Source: Mesaphorura yosii
Taxonomy: Eukaryota; Arthropoda; Collembola; Poduromorpha; Tullbergiidae
Direction: 5' to 3'
Length of the DNA: 64,000 nucleotides
NCBI GenBank assembly: GCA_009869945.1
Contig: WIXG01000005.1
Coordinates: 310,001-374,000 of the forward strand
A model generated the notes under the pieces. That model saw only the letters and a program-made list of their open reading frames with translations. It did no database searches and had not been told where the DNA came from. This document shows, piece after piece, positions 28,701-43,300 of this stretch (positions are counted from its first letter, which is position 1; each line of letters opens with the position of its first letter). Made by a program: the position numbers and the translations under genes.

Positions 28701-31700
28701 CAGACCGACACAAGCCGTAATTGTTTTGCGAATTTTTAGAGCTGATTCAAATGTTGGTGGCATTGATAGCCCAACACTACAGAATTGTTGTTGGAACACA
28801 TTTAAGTTGAGGTGTGGGGTTAATCAGAGCTCATCCGGCACATTCCTTTAAAAGCGGCTGATTAACAAGCCGAAAGTTACTCATTCGTTTCAATCGCGAC
28901 ACGAATCTACGTCTTCGTCGGTTGCTGACTGCTGAAAACAAGGAGTTTCCTTTTAAAAATGAAATTGAACGTAAATTGTAACAGTTTATTTTTTAACCTA
29001 CACTAAATAGTTTACCCACCACCGAGAAAGGATGAGACGCATTCTTTGGCCTTGCTGCAGATTCCGTTTTTATTCCACAATTGTAATTCATCTCATTTTA
29101 CAATTATTGCACTCAGAAATCTCGCAATCTCATTTTTTTACGATTTAATGGGTCTCAATCGGGTAGAGCATACTTTACTGCACGATTCCTTGGATTTGGG
29201 CTCCGTTGCACGTTTATTTATATAATCCAATTGTTCATGGTCGGGCATACATTGTCAACATTGGAGACCGTCTGCCTGTGCTCGCTTCATGCACTCTGCG
29301 CACCTGAAACCCAAAATAAATTGGGAAAAGGTGAGGGCACGCAAGACGCAAACTCAACGCAAAAAGATTCTCTCAAGACAAAATCAAATACCGAGTATTA
29401 TGCGCTTGATTGCGCTCTTGTAAAAGTCAGCCAAAGTGTACGAATCTCCGTTTGAGTGACATCACATAAAACTAAACGTTACAAGGTGACAATAATAAAT
29501 AATCAAACAAGGCGAGCAGATTCTGAGGACATGTCGCCTTGCGTCACGTAACGCGACTTTAACGTGTATTTTTTTCTGGTCTGGCTGCTGGTGAGAGAAT
29601 TGCTCAGGTTGGCGATACATTTTATGATACCCACACTCGACTTGGTTTTAGCTTGTTTTCTTCTTCCCGTTCCCATATTTCCATTGTCAATTCTCAGAAA
29701 CCACCTTAAAGTATTTTTTCTTAAGGAGCAAGAATTTTTCGTAGCAAAGATAAAGTCCGGAACAATTTAATTACTTTATTTTCGAAGGAAGAAGACCTTT
29801 TGCCTTCGATTCAGAATTAAGGCTTCTCCGATGCGCTGCCGTGCGTTGCACACAAGCACAGATACAACTAAACAATTAACGTTTGTTGTTGCATGACAAT
29901 GGACAGTGTAATAAAAGTGGAGGTAATCCATGTTTACTCCGTCTCAATAATACCTTTCATGTTATTGTAGGCCTGACATGTAATTTACCTGGGTTCACAA
30001 GTACGCGAGTAGCCATGGCATGCGTGTATGCTGCTGGAAAACGTGATAAAAGGTTCTCGACTCCAGTTGACCCATATTTAAAGTCGAAGTTAATGTGCGG
30101 ACGACTGACCCTTCGTTTACGCTCACCTTAATTTTACGATATTACACTTTATACGTGCCTCATCACGAATAATAACGACTTCGAGAAAAGGCCTTTCGAT
30201 TTGATTGACGGTGGAGGATCTTCGGAGGAAGGCCGAAGGTCTTCTTGCTCACATGTCAGGGGAGGCATCCAGCGATTCTGTGTTTTTTTGAAAAGAGGAG
30301 AATTTTGACGTCTTGTCCAAAAGTCACAATCACAGTTGGGTGCAGTCGGTGAAAAGATTCATAGCTCCATCCATTCCTCAACGATGATGCCCAGCTTGAG
30401 TTTGAGCTTAACAGCAATTAATAAGTGATTGTTGAACAGAAGCGTCGATTCGAGTGACAATTACAGAACAATTAGCCGTTCAGCCAATTTGATTAATGAT
30501 CACCAATCTGATTTAGTCATGAGACTGTTGATGGCGAACCAAATTGAAACGTAACCTTCTGTTTAAGCTGGGAGAACGGAACAAAAGCAAGTAAGAGGTA
30601 AGGTAAGATGCATGAGGAGGTGACGCTGACAGTCGAAGATGAGTGGATCATAAAATAGAAATCACAATTGTGTAACGAAAGCACGAATACAAATACATGA
30701 ATTTAAGTTGCATGCACTAAACATTTCTTTTCATGAATGCTCAGTTATGTCCCATGTCCTAAAATTTATGGCATCTTTCTCTTTGGCGAAGGTTATGGCG
30801 CAAATGCGATAAACATGATTCATCGTCTGTGATCCGAGTCCATTTTGTACAGGTAAAAGTAAACCTGTTAACTAATGCGCAGTTTTGTTCCCGTGTTTTT
30901 CATTCGAGAATTTCTTCTGGTGACTATCACGTGCAGAAACTTCTGTATTCTCCAACAAGCATGCAGTATGCATCAGCGACAGCACCAGCATCTTACCCGT
31001 TGTCATTTCTGGGATTCTGAATTTGCATATTACATACATGTCTTTCTCTTCCTTGCCCGTATTTACATGCGCCGCAGCCTAATCCTACGTGCATCCTGCC
31101 TGGTGCGAAAAGACGAAAAAGTAATAATAATAGAAATGAGTGGTAAAAATTAATATGCATCAGTGATGAATCTACATTTTCCTTTCTCTATGTTTTAAGT
31201 TTCTCCGTGCACTGCAAGGAACGAGCGTCTAATGTGTGAATGTATTGTCAGGAGAGATTTCTCTTCCTCTTCTTCCAGACGCGCTTCTTCCCATTCTCTT
31301 TCTTCCTCATCTGCCCGCTCGTCTTTCCTCATCATCCACGCTTCACTCATTCTCCTCTCATCCTCATCTTGCCTTACTTTCAGACTTTTTAATAATATTG
31401 ATTAGAATTTCCTTATTTTTCATTTGCTGCGGTGCGAATTCGGATTCGAATGAGCTGTGCTGTGTATACAGAAGGGAAAGACTTCCTCAATCACGCGTTC
31501 TCTTTCAAGTGTACAAATCGCATGTACTCCGCAGCGTCATTGTGAATCTGACATTGATGAGTTTTCGAATTCGCGCGTTCGCATTTTGCGTCGCCATTCT
31601 GAACATTTGATGCACATTTCTTGAATACAATAAATATATTTTTAAATCACAAGAGCTAGTCCTGCAAGATTTGCAATTGATGGAAGACCAATTAAAGCGA

Positions 31701-33112
31701 GTTTTGGCTATTACAATACAATCCACACTTCGAATCTGATATTGACAGTGCATAAAGTAAAACCGTTAACCCGAAATCAACGGCGCCACACTTCATGTGC
31801 CTTTGCTGCAGTTGATGCCCACGTTTGCAAGTGCATTTCCAGACATCCAGTGGAGCCATACCACAATTACTATTTAGTGGTTCACATTCACACGGATTCG
31901 ATGAGCGAGATCATTAAGCACCTGAGCAAATCATTACAATACAGCCAAATTTGAGTCGTAAATTATAAACATTAAAGTCTCACATACTTTTACATACTCA
32001 CGACTCGGCGTTTATGAATGTCATTGTACATATCAGCGACACTTATTACCACCAATATTTATCATTTACAGCACATTTACCCATAATTATCGCCCATTTC
32101 ACGCAACTTGTCACTTCTTTTTCAATGAAGCTAATTTCTGGGCGCCTTCCTCCCTCTGCGCATATGCTCACATATGAATTTGATTAATAGTTGTCAGTAT
32201 CTGTTTTTATGGACTATTCCAGGCTCATCACATGTTACGATGTGGCTGAATCATTTCTTTGAGCAACTGACGAACCCGAATCCAATTGTGGTAGAATGAA
32301 TTTTTTATCCAAACCTTCCGAGGATTCTCGTTTCTACAGTATTATTTTATGACGTGGAGGAACTCAAGTACCCTCAGTTAGTGTACTCAAATATCAGATT
32401 CAATCGAAACGAAGTATTAAATAATCAATTCATTAATCATACGTGATTAATGGTTGCCGTAAGAATGGTCAGCGTTAGGAAGTGTTACGTTGTGTATATT
32501 CTGCAGTGAGTTGGACTACTCCTTTTATATGCGAAAGAGTTTTTGCTGCAAATTCTCACGGGTCCATTTTGTCGCATCATTTCAAAGGCCAACTTGAAAT
32601 GAAGCTCTGAAGATGCAACTTTCCCAACCGAATTCGTTTGGTGGTGATTGTTCATTTCATTAGCCCGTCTCATCGTGTATTAGCACTGATCATCTCTCCT
32701 GTGACTTGACTTGTGCTGTGGTGCAACGCTGAGTCTGGCCTGAGTTGGGTGTGGATCCCGTACTCTATGTTGTTGTATTGTTGCCGACATTATCTTACTT
32801 TTCGCATAAAGGCAATGTTTTCTTGTGAAATTGACAATTTATGGGAACGACAGGTAAAGTGAACGGCCCAAACAAACATAAAGGAAACAGTTCACCTGTC
32901 TATCATTCAACTCGGTTTCACATCAACGTCTTACAAAGTCGAAGGATATCGAGGTCTCTGAGCCTCGAATAACTCGGGCCGGAGCACAATTTCAGCAAAG
33001 TTGTAAAAACAGACACAAGAATGCCAAGCCAAGTTGCAGAATAACCTTTGCAGCGTAGGAGGGCCGGCCTGTAATTGAAACTGATGAAGAATTTGAGGAA
33101 GGAGGATCCTTA

Positions 33113-33154
33113 GCCATGCCATGCCATGCCGTGTCGTGGGTCCGTCCGTCCGTG
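33113..33154. repeat. Short tandem repeats (GCCAT)n and (TCCG)n
   Basis: About three and a half GCCAT units (33113-33130) are followed after 10 nt by three TCCG units (33141-33154). These are simple-sequence repeats with no gene nearby. Confidence 0.6.
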
Positions 33155-36100
33155 AGTTGAGAGTTGCACGTTGCAGCAGCGGCAGTACGAAAGCAATAAA
33201 AGAATCTTCTCATAGCAGTACCTTATTGTCTGTCCTGATTTCGAGGATATGGTCTGTCTGTTGTATATGATTCGTGCAGGCTCAGATTTTATTATGAAGG
33301 AGACAAGTTTTTGATGAGACGATAAGTTCGAAGGGAATACATGATGACACGTCGTTGTATTATCGTCTAGCGTTTACTCGCAGTCGCTCCGGACACAACA
33401 GGTAAAGGAACATGCTGACGCTGTTGTGCATAATGTAATGCATACGTGAAGTGTACATTTTAAGTGCAGCAATTGAGGGCCTTAATTCCGCCGTTCCTAT
33501 TCTGTGATCCGTGGATCGTGCACTTGGACTCAATAGATCGAGTGAGAGTCAGGTAGCATCAAGATTTCAATACCTGTCTCGTAAGAATATTATTTACGCT
33601 CACATATGAGATTTGAGCGCATCACCGCTTCGCCGCTGCTGCCGTGTTTACCTCTTAAGAAGTCGTCTCAGGGTACTTGTCTTCGATTTTCACGTCCTCG
33701 AGCGTGCAGCCACGGTCACGGATTATGTTCGTTCTGTTATTGCAAAACTAGTTCACGTGTCAAAAGTACTCAAGAAGAAAGTGGTTCAAGTACTCTCCTG
33801 GAACGGCTCACAACAATAAGTACGCAGTCATATCAATTTATTCCTGCTGCTCGTGTCATCGAACACATACTCACATACATACTTTTGTGCTCAAATAACG
33901 CGACGGTTGTTTACTCGTTGAGGTGATGTTTCCCATCATCACAAAAGACAGAACTGCTTTGTGTACGGTTACATTTCGTTTATTGTCACTGGGAAAATAT
34001 TATTTTGAGAAAGGTGTGATTTGTGAAAAGGCACGTTCCACAACCGCAGCGACCTGAAACAGAAACAGGAGACGAGGTGAGAATATTTCGAGGCATCAAA
34101 GAATTTTGCAGTTACGCATTAACAGAGTTGGGCTCCAGAATATCAAATTACAACTATCATAATTGGTTGTGATCGTTTCATGATAGTGAGTATGACATGG
34201 ATAATTTAGCTCGTGCTTGGTGGAAACAACTTTCAATTGAAGAATTGAAGGGGATTACAACAATCAAGACTTTAATTGCAACTTTTGCTGCCTGCGCTGG
34301 ACAATTTGGTAATTAACAATTAGTCATCATTTGTGTAAAGGTGAAAGCGTGGCTCTGAAAAGTAAGGACCAGCCTCATATTTACTTGAAGCGAGAAAGGT
34401 GTTAATTCGAATTCACAATCATTGAAGCCGACGGTTTTCTACAAAGAGGAACACAAATCACATCACAGACGCGGACGCGAGGCAAATCTTCTTGACAGGT
34501 AAATAAAATAAACACCATGTATCAAATCTGAAAATGGTTAATCACAAACAATCAGACAATGGCTATTTATGTGCGAAGAAATGAGTGCTCACAACATAAA
34601 CACAAAGCCTAAGCGCGCACCGCATACTTCGCAATAAGTGTAAGAAACTAGCGTCAGCGCCAACGTATTGCGTGAAACATTTATGCGGTATCGAATTAAT
34701 ATCAGAGAAGCTGCTTAGCTTTGCTGTGGCATGAGAAAAATGAGAATCTTGGCTTGGTTTTTCTTGCTGATATGAAAAGAAGGTGCGTGGAGTATCAATG
34801 ACTGACGGTAATTCGCCGTTCATGCTCATGTCATATTCATTACACCTGCCTACCGTCCATTATTAATTTACCAATGAATTTCAAAGCGTAAGCGTGCATA
34901 AATCCATTCACGAGTCGTGTCGCGTAGTTAGCAGATTCTCTCACCATATGACACATGCACATCACAAAATCCTCAATCCGTGTATGAGCAATCGTCTTCA
35001 CTCCATCATCCTGCGTGCTGCTTTTCTTTCAACCTCTGATGTCGACTGATGGTGACAGATTACACATTTTTACACGAATTTCTCAAGCTTCATCATCCGA
35101 CCCGAGTATAAAAAGAGAAAAGGCCTTTAAACCGAGTGACATGAGTGCATCATAAACACGGTGATGGTTTGATGCACATTACATTGCATGAATGTGAGCC
35201 TGTCCTCAGTGATTTCTTCAAATAAATGTCTTGTCTTGTCTTTTCTCTTGTTAAATGATAATAGAGAGCATCCGTTTGTCTCTCCATTCAGAGGCGAGTC
35301 AAGCAGAAGCAAGGTGTAATTTTTTCAACATGAATTTAGTCATGTCACATTCCATCACCGTGAATTTTTGTGCTGTGCTTGCACACTGCACAAGCACTTG
35401 ATATCATGAACCGTCGTGTCCTCCTAATCGCCGTACGCAACTATAAAATATATTTTTAACACATTATACACATGATGACTATCTTTTGTTCAGTTTCAGC
35501 TTTTTGACAGAACCAAGTAAAATTCATTCAAGTTGAAACCCATCAGTTTCCGCCAACTTTATCTTTCTCGTCTCTCCACAATGCGAGTGCTTGCTTAAGT
35601 GCTGAATGCTAAGTATCCGCCATTTCGCGTCGAGAAACTTAATTTATGCATTTTCCCATTCCTGACAGACAACGCAAAGAGCAGTTGGCTGACTTTTAAC
35701 GTAAAACTTGCTCTTTTGGTCAATCTGTTCGTATCAGCGAGCACAATTTTGGTTCCTCAATTAAATTCGAGTTGAACTGACTCAAGTTCATCGTACAGGC
35801 TGACATCCTGCGCTAAGAAATAGCCATTTGTCAAAAGCTGCTTGAAGAAGTAAGAACTTAGCAAGAGTTCAAAGATACATGGCACTCGGGGCTCGCTCTT
35901 CTTGCTCTTGTTCTGGTTTTATGCAGGCCGATGCGAAAATCTGATTACGTATGAGGTCTCAATTCTTGAACTGCGATACAGAAAAAGCCTGCAGAAAGAA
36001 AATGAATTTAGGTTTTATATTCCATTAGGGACTCTGTAGTCTTTCTTGCACTCTCGCACTCGTACTCGCACTGGTTCTGATTATATACGAATTAAACCAA

Positions 36101-37128
36101 AAGTGAATGATGAGTTGGTGGAGGCAAAAAATAATAGAACGGGTGAAATTAGATGAGAAATGGAGGAAAAGGGAATTTTAAGAGTTGAGAGTATTTTTGT
36201 GAGCATTAAGTTATTGAGAAGTGGAAATACTGCACAGTGCACATTAGTCTCGGGTTCCATCAGCATCTCATCAGCCGCCTGGCTGGCGGCTGCTGCCGAG
36301 AAGAGCAAGAGCAAAGGCAGAGAATTGTATAGCAGTTCTCTGGAATTATAATTTTATAATACACACTTACGACAACACATGCATGATGGCGTGATGAGTG
36401 AACGGTGAAAGAGTGCTGCTTGCGTAGCTGCAAGCAAGCAGTCTGAGAAGGATTCACATGAGAAGTGAAGTATTCTTTTTTAAAGATGAAGAAAATGGAA
36501 ATGAGGGAAGACAAGGCTCAGGCAGCAGAGAGAGAAAGTGAATGTGTGTGGAAGAAATTAATGCAAAAGTAATTCCAAAAGAGAAAGAGAGAGAAAACAG
36601 GGAGTTGTGAACTCGTAAGTAAGAATGTATGTGCATGTGTTGCAGACTGCGACTGTGAGACTGTGGAGCTTGGCACAATGTACTGCTTCTTCTTGAGACT
36701 AAACTCCTTCAGCACGGTAGCGTCTCGTTCTCGTTTCTCCACCTTCCACTAATAGAACTCAAACTCGTACTCGGTTTATGCATAAAAACGGTATAAATAG
36801 TTTGTACATGCACCCATATAGACATTTCGCTGATTACTATTTTACGTACGCTATATTGTATTAGCAGGGTGATGGAGACCGACTGACTGAGAGCGAGACA
36901 GATGCATGAGGGAATGTGATGCACTTGTACGTACGAGACGCACGACGCACGACGCACACGTTCGTTCATCCGTGCCTCAGTTTTAGCCGAGAAATAGTTA
37001 AGAGAAAGAGAGAGAAAGTTTAAGTTTTTAAAAGTAGAAACCAAAAGGAAGAATTATTTTTGGGAAAGCCCGGGTGAAATAATCAAAACCTTTCCCTTCT
37101 TCCTCATCATCATCTTGCCTTGCCTTGC

Positions 37129-37151
37129 TGCTTGCCTCGTCGAGGCAAGCA
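37129..37151. repeat. Perfect inverted repeat, 11-nt arms
   Basis: The arms TGCTTGCCTCG and CGAGGCAAGCA are exact reverse complements around a single central T. The palindrome is followed at once by CATGCATGCATGC (37154-37166), itself palindromic. It could be a protein-binding site or a cruciform-prone spot; nothing identifies the binder. Confidence 0.7.
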
Positions 37152-40100
37152 CACATGCATGCATGCAAAACACACATCACAATTTCATGTTTCTCTCCCA
37201 GCAGCCGCTTGTGTTGACTCTGTGTGTTTTCTCTTTCTTTTACTGCGACGTGCAGAACTTGTTCGGAGTTCAACTATAATCTCTGACAAAATAATTAATC
37301 CCACACGCGCTCCAGCCTTATAAGCACATAACACTAAAATTATGCAAGTGAAAGAGGAGAGAGCACATGTTGTGCTCGCACTGGCAATAATGCATTATTT
37401 TAAGCTCGCGCGTTACGTTACGCTCTGGTTTCACTGCGCTACGCTCTGAGTCAGTCATATAATAAATGCATGCAATTCTTCGAGAACAATATGCACAATT
37501 TCCAGTGAGCGTGTGCTTTTCTGTTTTACTGTTGGGACAAGCTTCGGCTTGCCACTTCTGCCTTGTGCCGTTTTTGCTATTGCTCGAGCTCCAGTGTACT
37601 AATATATTAGATTAGACAGAGACGTACACTCGCACATTAATCCTCACACCAAACAACAACAAAACTCACATTTCCTATTAAAATGTTCTTTATTCTAGTT
37701 CTTGAGTTTTGGTTTGGTGTTCTGTGTGGCATGTTTCTTGTTTTCGACGCGAAGGCTACACGGATGGACGGGTGAAACATGGCACATGGTGAATATTTTA
37801 CGTCTTTGCTTAGTATTTGACACATCGTTGTGCTCTGGTGCGTCTGGCGAAGTAAAGCCCATGGAAATTCACAAGTTATCCAATTAAAAATGACCGGCCA
37901 TCATTTTAAACTTCAATACTAATTTCATCATGCCTCTCAATACAAACCAAAATCCTACGGCATTCGTTTATGCAAGCGCAGAAGTCCATTCATAGTCCAA
38001 GAGCAACAGCATATTCATATCACGATATGTGAATAATTTATGCGATAATTGCAAATTTCGGGTTTGTATTTCAGAACAGACAGAAGCGGCAAAGAGGACT
38101 GCTATTATTACGTATTTTGAGAAAAGGAAAGAGAGGGTTTGATAATTACACATATGATGACCCATCTCATGCCTACCTGCCATCATGCAATGCGACGCGA
38201 CCCTAATCGCCTAAACTAGCAACCCGGCCTTTTAGCCTTGCTTGCTTGTTCATACTTATAATGTAATACGTAAGTCGGTTATGTGCACATTATGAATAAT
38301 TTTCACTTTACCGGCAAGGCAAAGACATGCAAACCTGAAGCAACCTTAACCATCATATGCATTTATTATGCTAGTATTGGCATTGTCCAGTCCATTTTCC
38401 AGTATTGTCCTTCCCGGCCAGTGCAGAGGGCTGGCATAATAATACTTGCTATTTGCACCTCTCGCTGAGTTAGCATTTGAGTTTGCGTTTCCTGATTCTC
38501 GTACCTTTCTGTAGCTGCTTTTGCCTGTGGTGAGTCGTGAGCTCACGTAGCGTGTGTATTCATCGACGACAGGACATGTATTTAGACTCATAAATTATGA
38601 AAATGTATCAATGTTTCATGTGCGTTGTCGCCAAAGTCCAGGCGAATGAAATACGTGGTAATGTTCATTAAAATCAGTAGCATTTACACTCAATCTGCTG
38701 TAGCCTCAAAATGTGAACTTTACGTCACACGAACTTAAAAGAACAAAAATCCCAAAGTGACGTCTCTCGCTTGTGGTTTGATTTCTAATTTCTTGCCATG
38801 AGAAATCCGAATGCACAGGAAATTATGGATTTTTACATACGGGAACGGAACGGGCCGGAATAAGAGATGATGATTCATTCGCCCGGATTTTGTGAGCTCT
38901 TTTTTCTAATTGCTATCCACGTATCCATCTCTTTTAAACGCGCGTCTCGCGTCGCTCTTCTTTTCCTCTTCTGCACTGGTGCTTTCTCCCTCCGTTCTGC
39001 TCGAATCGAGTCAGTAATTTTTGAAGAGTCAGCGAGGAAGCAAGCAGAGTGCTCTCGCTTACGAGTGAGCCTCTTTCACTTGCATGCACACATGTGCATA
39101 TGTGAGCCTCACTTGGCATTGGCACAGCACTGGCACGGTGGTTGATGTGGATCTGGTATGCAGATGAGCGGCTGACGTTTCTCTTTTTTATGCCTTCGCA
39201 TTTAAAAATAGAAACTTACATTCTTAATGAAAAAGAGCGGAGGGCTTTTCTCTCACCCGAAATTTCTTTCCTTCTCATTTCTTTCCCCATCACCCGTCTC
39301 TCGCTTTCTCTCTCGCGCCCGCCTGCCCATGCATACAATGCCTTGGATAAATACCAACTTTTTGTAATGTGCATGTGTGCATCTCCTAATGCTTTTTCGG
39401 GGCGAAAATCTTGCGAGCTGCACTTCCGACGGTGTCATTAATTATTCTCGTGCATGCCGCCGTTGCTGCGGTGCTAATGCGTGCGATATGTGAAGATTGT
39501 GATGCATTTCTTCTCCTTTCGTGCTCTGAGCAATTATCATTAATATTAAAATTTTAAAGAAGCGCGTCTTTCTCAAAATGGAATCGGACACGATTTCGTT
39601 TCATGTATGAATGCATTATTGCACTGCATTCGATTCTTAAAAATCTCCCGACGAACAGACGTGAGACTGACTGAGACGTGTTTCCGATCCGCAGACTCGG
39701 ATTTACTCTTCACTTTTCTCGGTGCGGGCACGCGAGCCGAGACGGAAAAGAAAGCGCTTGCGTTCTTCATATCTATTGTCTAATCGGATTCATTAACTTC
39801 GGGTTCTCAGGAATGCGAATGCGTTGCGTTGTTGACGGTCTCTCCCCTTGCATTTTGGGAGTCTCAAGCCTTGCTGGCTGGCACAGGCACTCGGGATACT
39901 AGAGTCTGAGTTAGCTGAGTCTTGGTTCCTTGAGACAACCCAACCAAAACCGTACCCAGAATGAGGAGCTGTGCTGTGCGGTACGTGCGGGGCTGGCTGA
40001 GCATGCACTAACTAACATGCACACATTAGACGACTGCGACTGGTAGGAATTCACGTATAATATGCAAATATATACAAACTAATACTAAATATGTTATACA

Positions 40101-40220
40101 CTAACTTTATGCATAAGAACCTAAAACAGAACACAGTGCGAGGAGAGAAAGAAAAGACACTTATCTAAATACATTACTACTCTCGCTGCTCTCTCCCACT
40201 CTCCATGCCGTGCTAAATGA

Positions 40221-40300
40221 ACGCACGGCACGGCATGGCAGATACATGCTCCACCGTGCGATGCGATGGCATGGCTGGTGAACGGCACGGCACGGCTGGC
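40221..40300. repeat. Duplicated CACGGC-rich repeat
   Basis: Two copies of a GAAC-(G)-CACGGCACGGC unit lie about 60 bp apart (near 40219-40240 and 40280-40300). Between them are shorter CATGGC, GATGCGATGG and GGCATGGC variants. It looks like a decayed minisatellite with a pentamer/hexamer core. Confidence 0.5.
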
Positions 40301-43300
40301 TTGGAAAAAACTTCACTCACATTCACATGAATAACACACGTTGCTTTCTCTCATTTGCTCTTCTTATTCAACTCATTTCAAAGTCGCTCACTCATCAACA
40401 TCACACTCGCAGTGCAAGTCGGGCGGTTTTTAGTAGGCTCCGGCACTCCGAACTCATTAGACAGGCAGAAAAACCAGCCTTCGTTTCCAGTTTTATTTTA
40501 AAGTCTCAAATTCGCTGCTCGCATGCAGCTTTGCTAATTTACAGCGTGCGTGCGTGCAACAATTAAAACGGGTATCAGTACAAAAAGTGTCTCACATTTC
40601 CCATTTCCTGATTCCATCTCCTGACTTCCTTCTCTCTCCAATGGTCAAGCCAGAACGTTCCCATTTGCGTCCTTCCACCCCTTCCTTTCCTTCGAACAGC
40701 TTCCCTCGCTCCGTCTCAACCTGCCCCAAACCACAACAAACCAAATCACAAGTGTCTCAAAATGTAAACATTGTATACGAATACAAGTAGAATCCAAAGA
40801 CTGAACAGAAATCTTTAATATGTGAGAGCAGAAGTAGAAAATCTTTAAGAACTCACGTACACGGGTATTTTATAGTGACAAATCAAGTGATTTACGACAG
40901 GCACGGGTTTTATTACGGCTACGGCCACTTTGTGGTCAGTTCAACACGAAACGGGTTTTTTTGCACGAAACTTAACTGAGAAAACTGCTCAGGACAATTA
41001 ATACGGGTGAATTTGTCGCAAACTTCAATTAACTACTTAAATTAGTGACTTACCGGTTAAAAATTCCGAAGACAATTCGATCATCGCCATCGCCGAGAAA
41101 GCCAAAAACTGACGTTGGAAGTTTTGAAGTGCCCACAACGCGAATTGATTCAGTGGCTGTTTTGAGAATGAGAGAGCGGACATCGGCACTCCAAATAAGA
41201 AGAAATTCAAAAACCGACTAAGCGAAAGAAGTTTTTGGTCGTCTTCCTTCAGGTTTTTCATATGTTTTTTCTTACATTTTCATGCGAGAAGTTTCTCGCT
41301 CTCGCTTTTTCTCAAAGAAAGTGCAGCAGCGAGCGCGACTGAGGCGAGAAAAGAAGGACTGGGCAGCTTAAACTTATAATAATAAAAGTGGTATTGGAAA
41401 GTGTAGTAAAGAGGCAGTTAAGAACCCAGCCTGGAAAGCACGAGCGGCAGGGAAGAAAAGAAAGAAGAAAGAGGTTTCGGCCACCCAACTTTTTCTCGTC
41501 TCGAAAGAATTACATTGAATGGGCTCTGGCGCGTAGGTGGAAGGCGTCGTAGTAAAAGTTGTAAACGCATAAAGGACTTAAACTATCACTTTAACATGCA
41601 CTGCTCCATTGTGCCGCTGCCATTGACTGCGGCCACAAGCACTTTGCACGCACGCACTTCCAACTGCTCCTCTACAAGCACATTTTTCTAGTTCTCCATT
41701 CATAGAATCCGAATAGTAAAAAAGCTCCGCGTGGACTCAGCATGAAAGTCCACCGCTTTGTGCTTCTCACGCTTTACTCGTCGCAAAACCATGCTTCTGT
41801 CTGCGAAAATGCGTGCGGGTCCAGGAAATATGAGCAGAGACAAGATTCATGCGGATGCAGAAGCAGCGAATCAGACGCATCACCTGTTTTCTGTTCAGTT
41901 CAATGGATGACTTGAACCTGTATAACCCCATGCAACAGATTGCACTAATAATTTAATTTAAGGTCGCCACCGTATCATAACGAAAACTCTACGTAACATG
42001 AATTTTGGATACGTGAACATCCGCCTGGCTGGTGAGGAGGTTCTCGTGATGCGAATTAATATTCTCACTGCTCTTCTAAATTAAGTTGCGGTGGTGGTAA
42101 AATTTTAATGTAAAACAGGCAGCAGACATGAGACTTGGGGCTGGCAGTGGCATTGCTTGACTCGGTGTGGCCTGGGAGCTGGCTTCTTGAAATTTTTAAT
42201 TTGGTACAGATTTATGAGCGCATTCGATGCAAATGTATGTAGACAAATGTCAGATTTTTAATTACATTGGGGAATGGGGACTCACACAACTTAGGGTCAT
42301 AGTTTTTATTCCTTGCGTTTGCATGGATTATTGAAGCTTGGGCTCGGGTTAAGCAGTGAGAAATTGTAATCTTGCGCTCGTGCGCTTAATTTCTTTATGA
42401 TCGTAAGAGGACAAATAAATGAAAATATGAAAATATTGCGTCTGCACGTCATAACTTTGAGCATGGCCATGTTCTTGCGCCAAAGTTTTAGCTATTGTTG
42501 TCGCCAAGCCATGCCCGCCCATTAGCCATGCATGATATTGCTCCCTGGAAGAAAGACAAGACCAGAATTCCTTCAAAGTTTCCATTGTTCTATTCAAACT
42601 TATGGAGCATGGCGAAGAGAATGAATGCTCTGCTATTCTAAACTTACACGTACTCACGGCCAGTCGTTATAAGGACAGACGCGCGCAAAGCTGAGGATGA
42701 AAGGCAATTCAAGTGGAAATGAGTCATCGAATTAAAAGAAAATTGAAATCAACTCAACTAATTAAGATTATCACATGGCCAGAAGTACGGCTTCTGCCTG
42801 TTCGTCTTGGTCTCAGTCCCAAAATAACATTAAATGCATTTACGGCAGCATTTCTAAGGACTCAACGACTCTCACATAAGATTTAAGTGATATTTATAGC
42901 ATGCATGCATTTTAGAAGAGAGAAGTGGTGCTCACGCTCAGGAATTTGATATGGTCTCTTCTTCTTCTTCCAACAGCAGCAGAGCAGAATGACAAAGCCA
43001 AATGCTTTGCACCGCGTGCGTGAAGGTTGCAGTGGTATTGTTATAATGATCATTACAATTTTCATGTGGATGCATATTTGCTGCTGCTATTTGCATAATA
43101 GAATGGAAAACACTCACTCATGGATCACCTAATTATACACATAACATTACAATGCATTAAGTTTCATTACCGCTGCCGCTGTCGCTGCTTGAAATAGGAA
43201 ATAAGAAAATCAGGAGAAAGCGAAACCTTTCTAAAACAAAGGCGGCGAGACGCGAGAGTTGGAAACGGAGGGGTTGCTCTGCTCATGTCGATGTCATTGC

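Noticed and set aside
33606-33926. 106-codon plus-strand ORF in the gene desert
   Set aside because: Two overlapping frames are equally open, the composition is generic, and there is no splice or promoter context.
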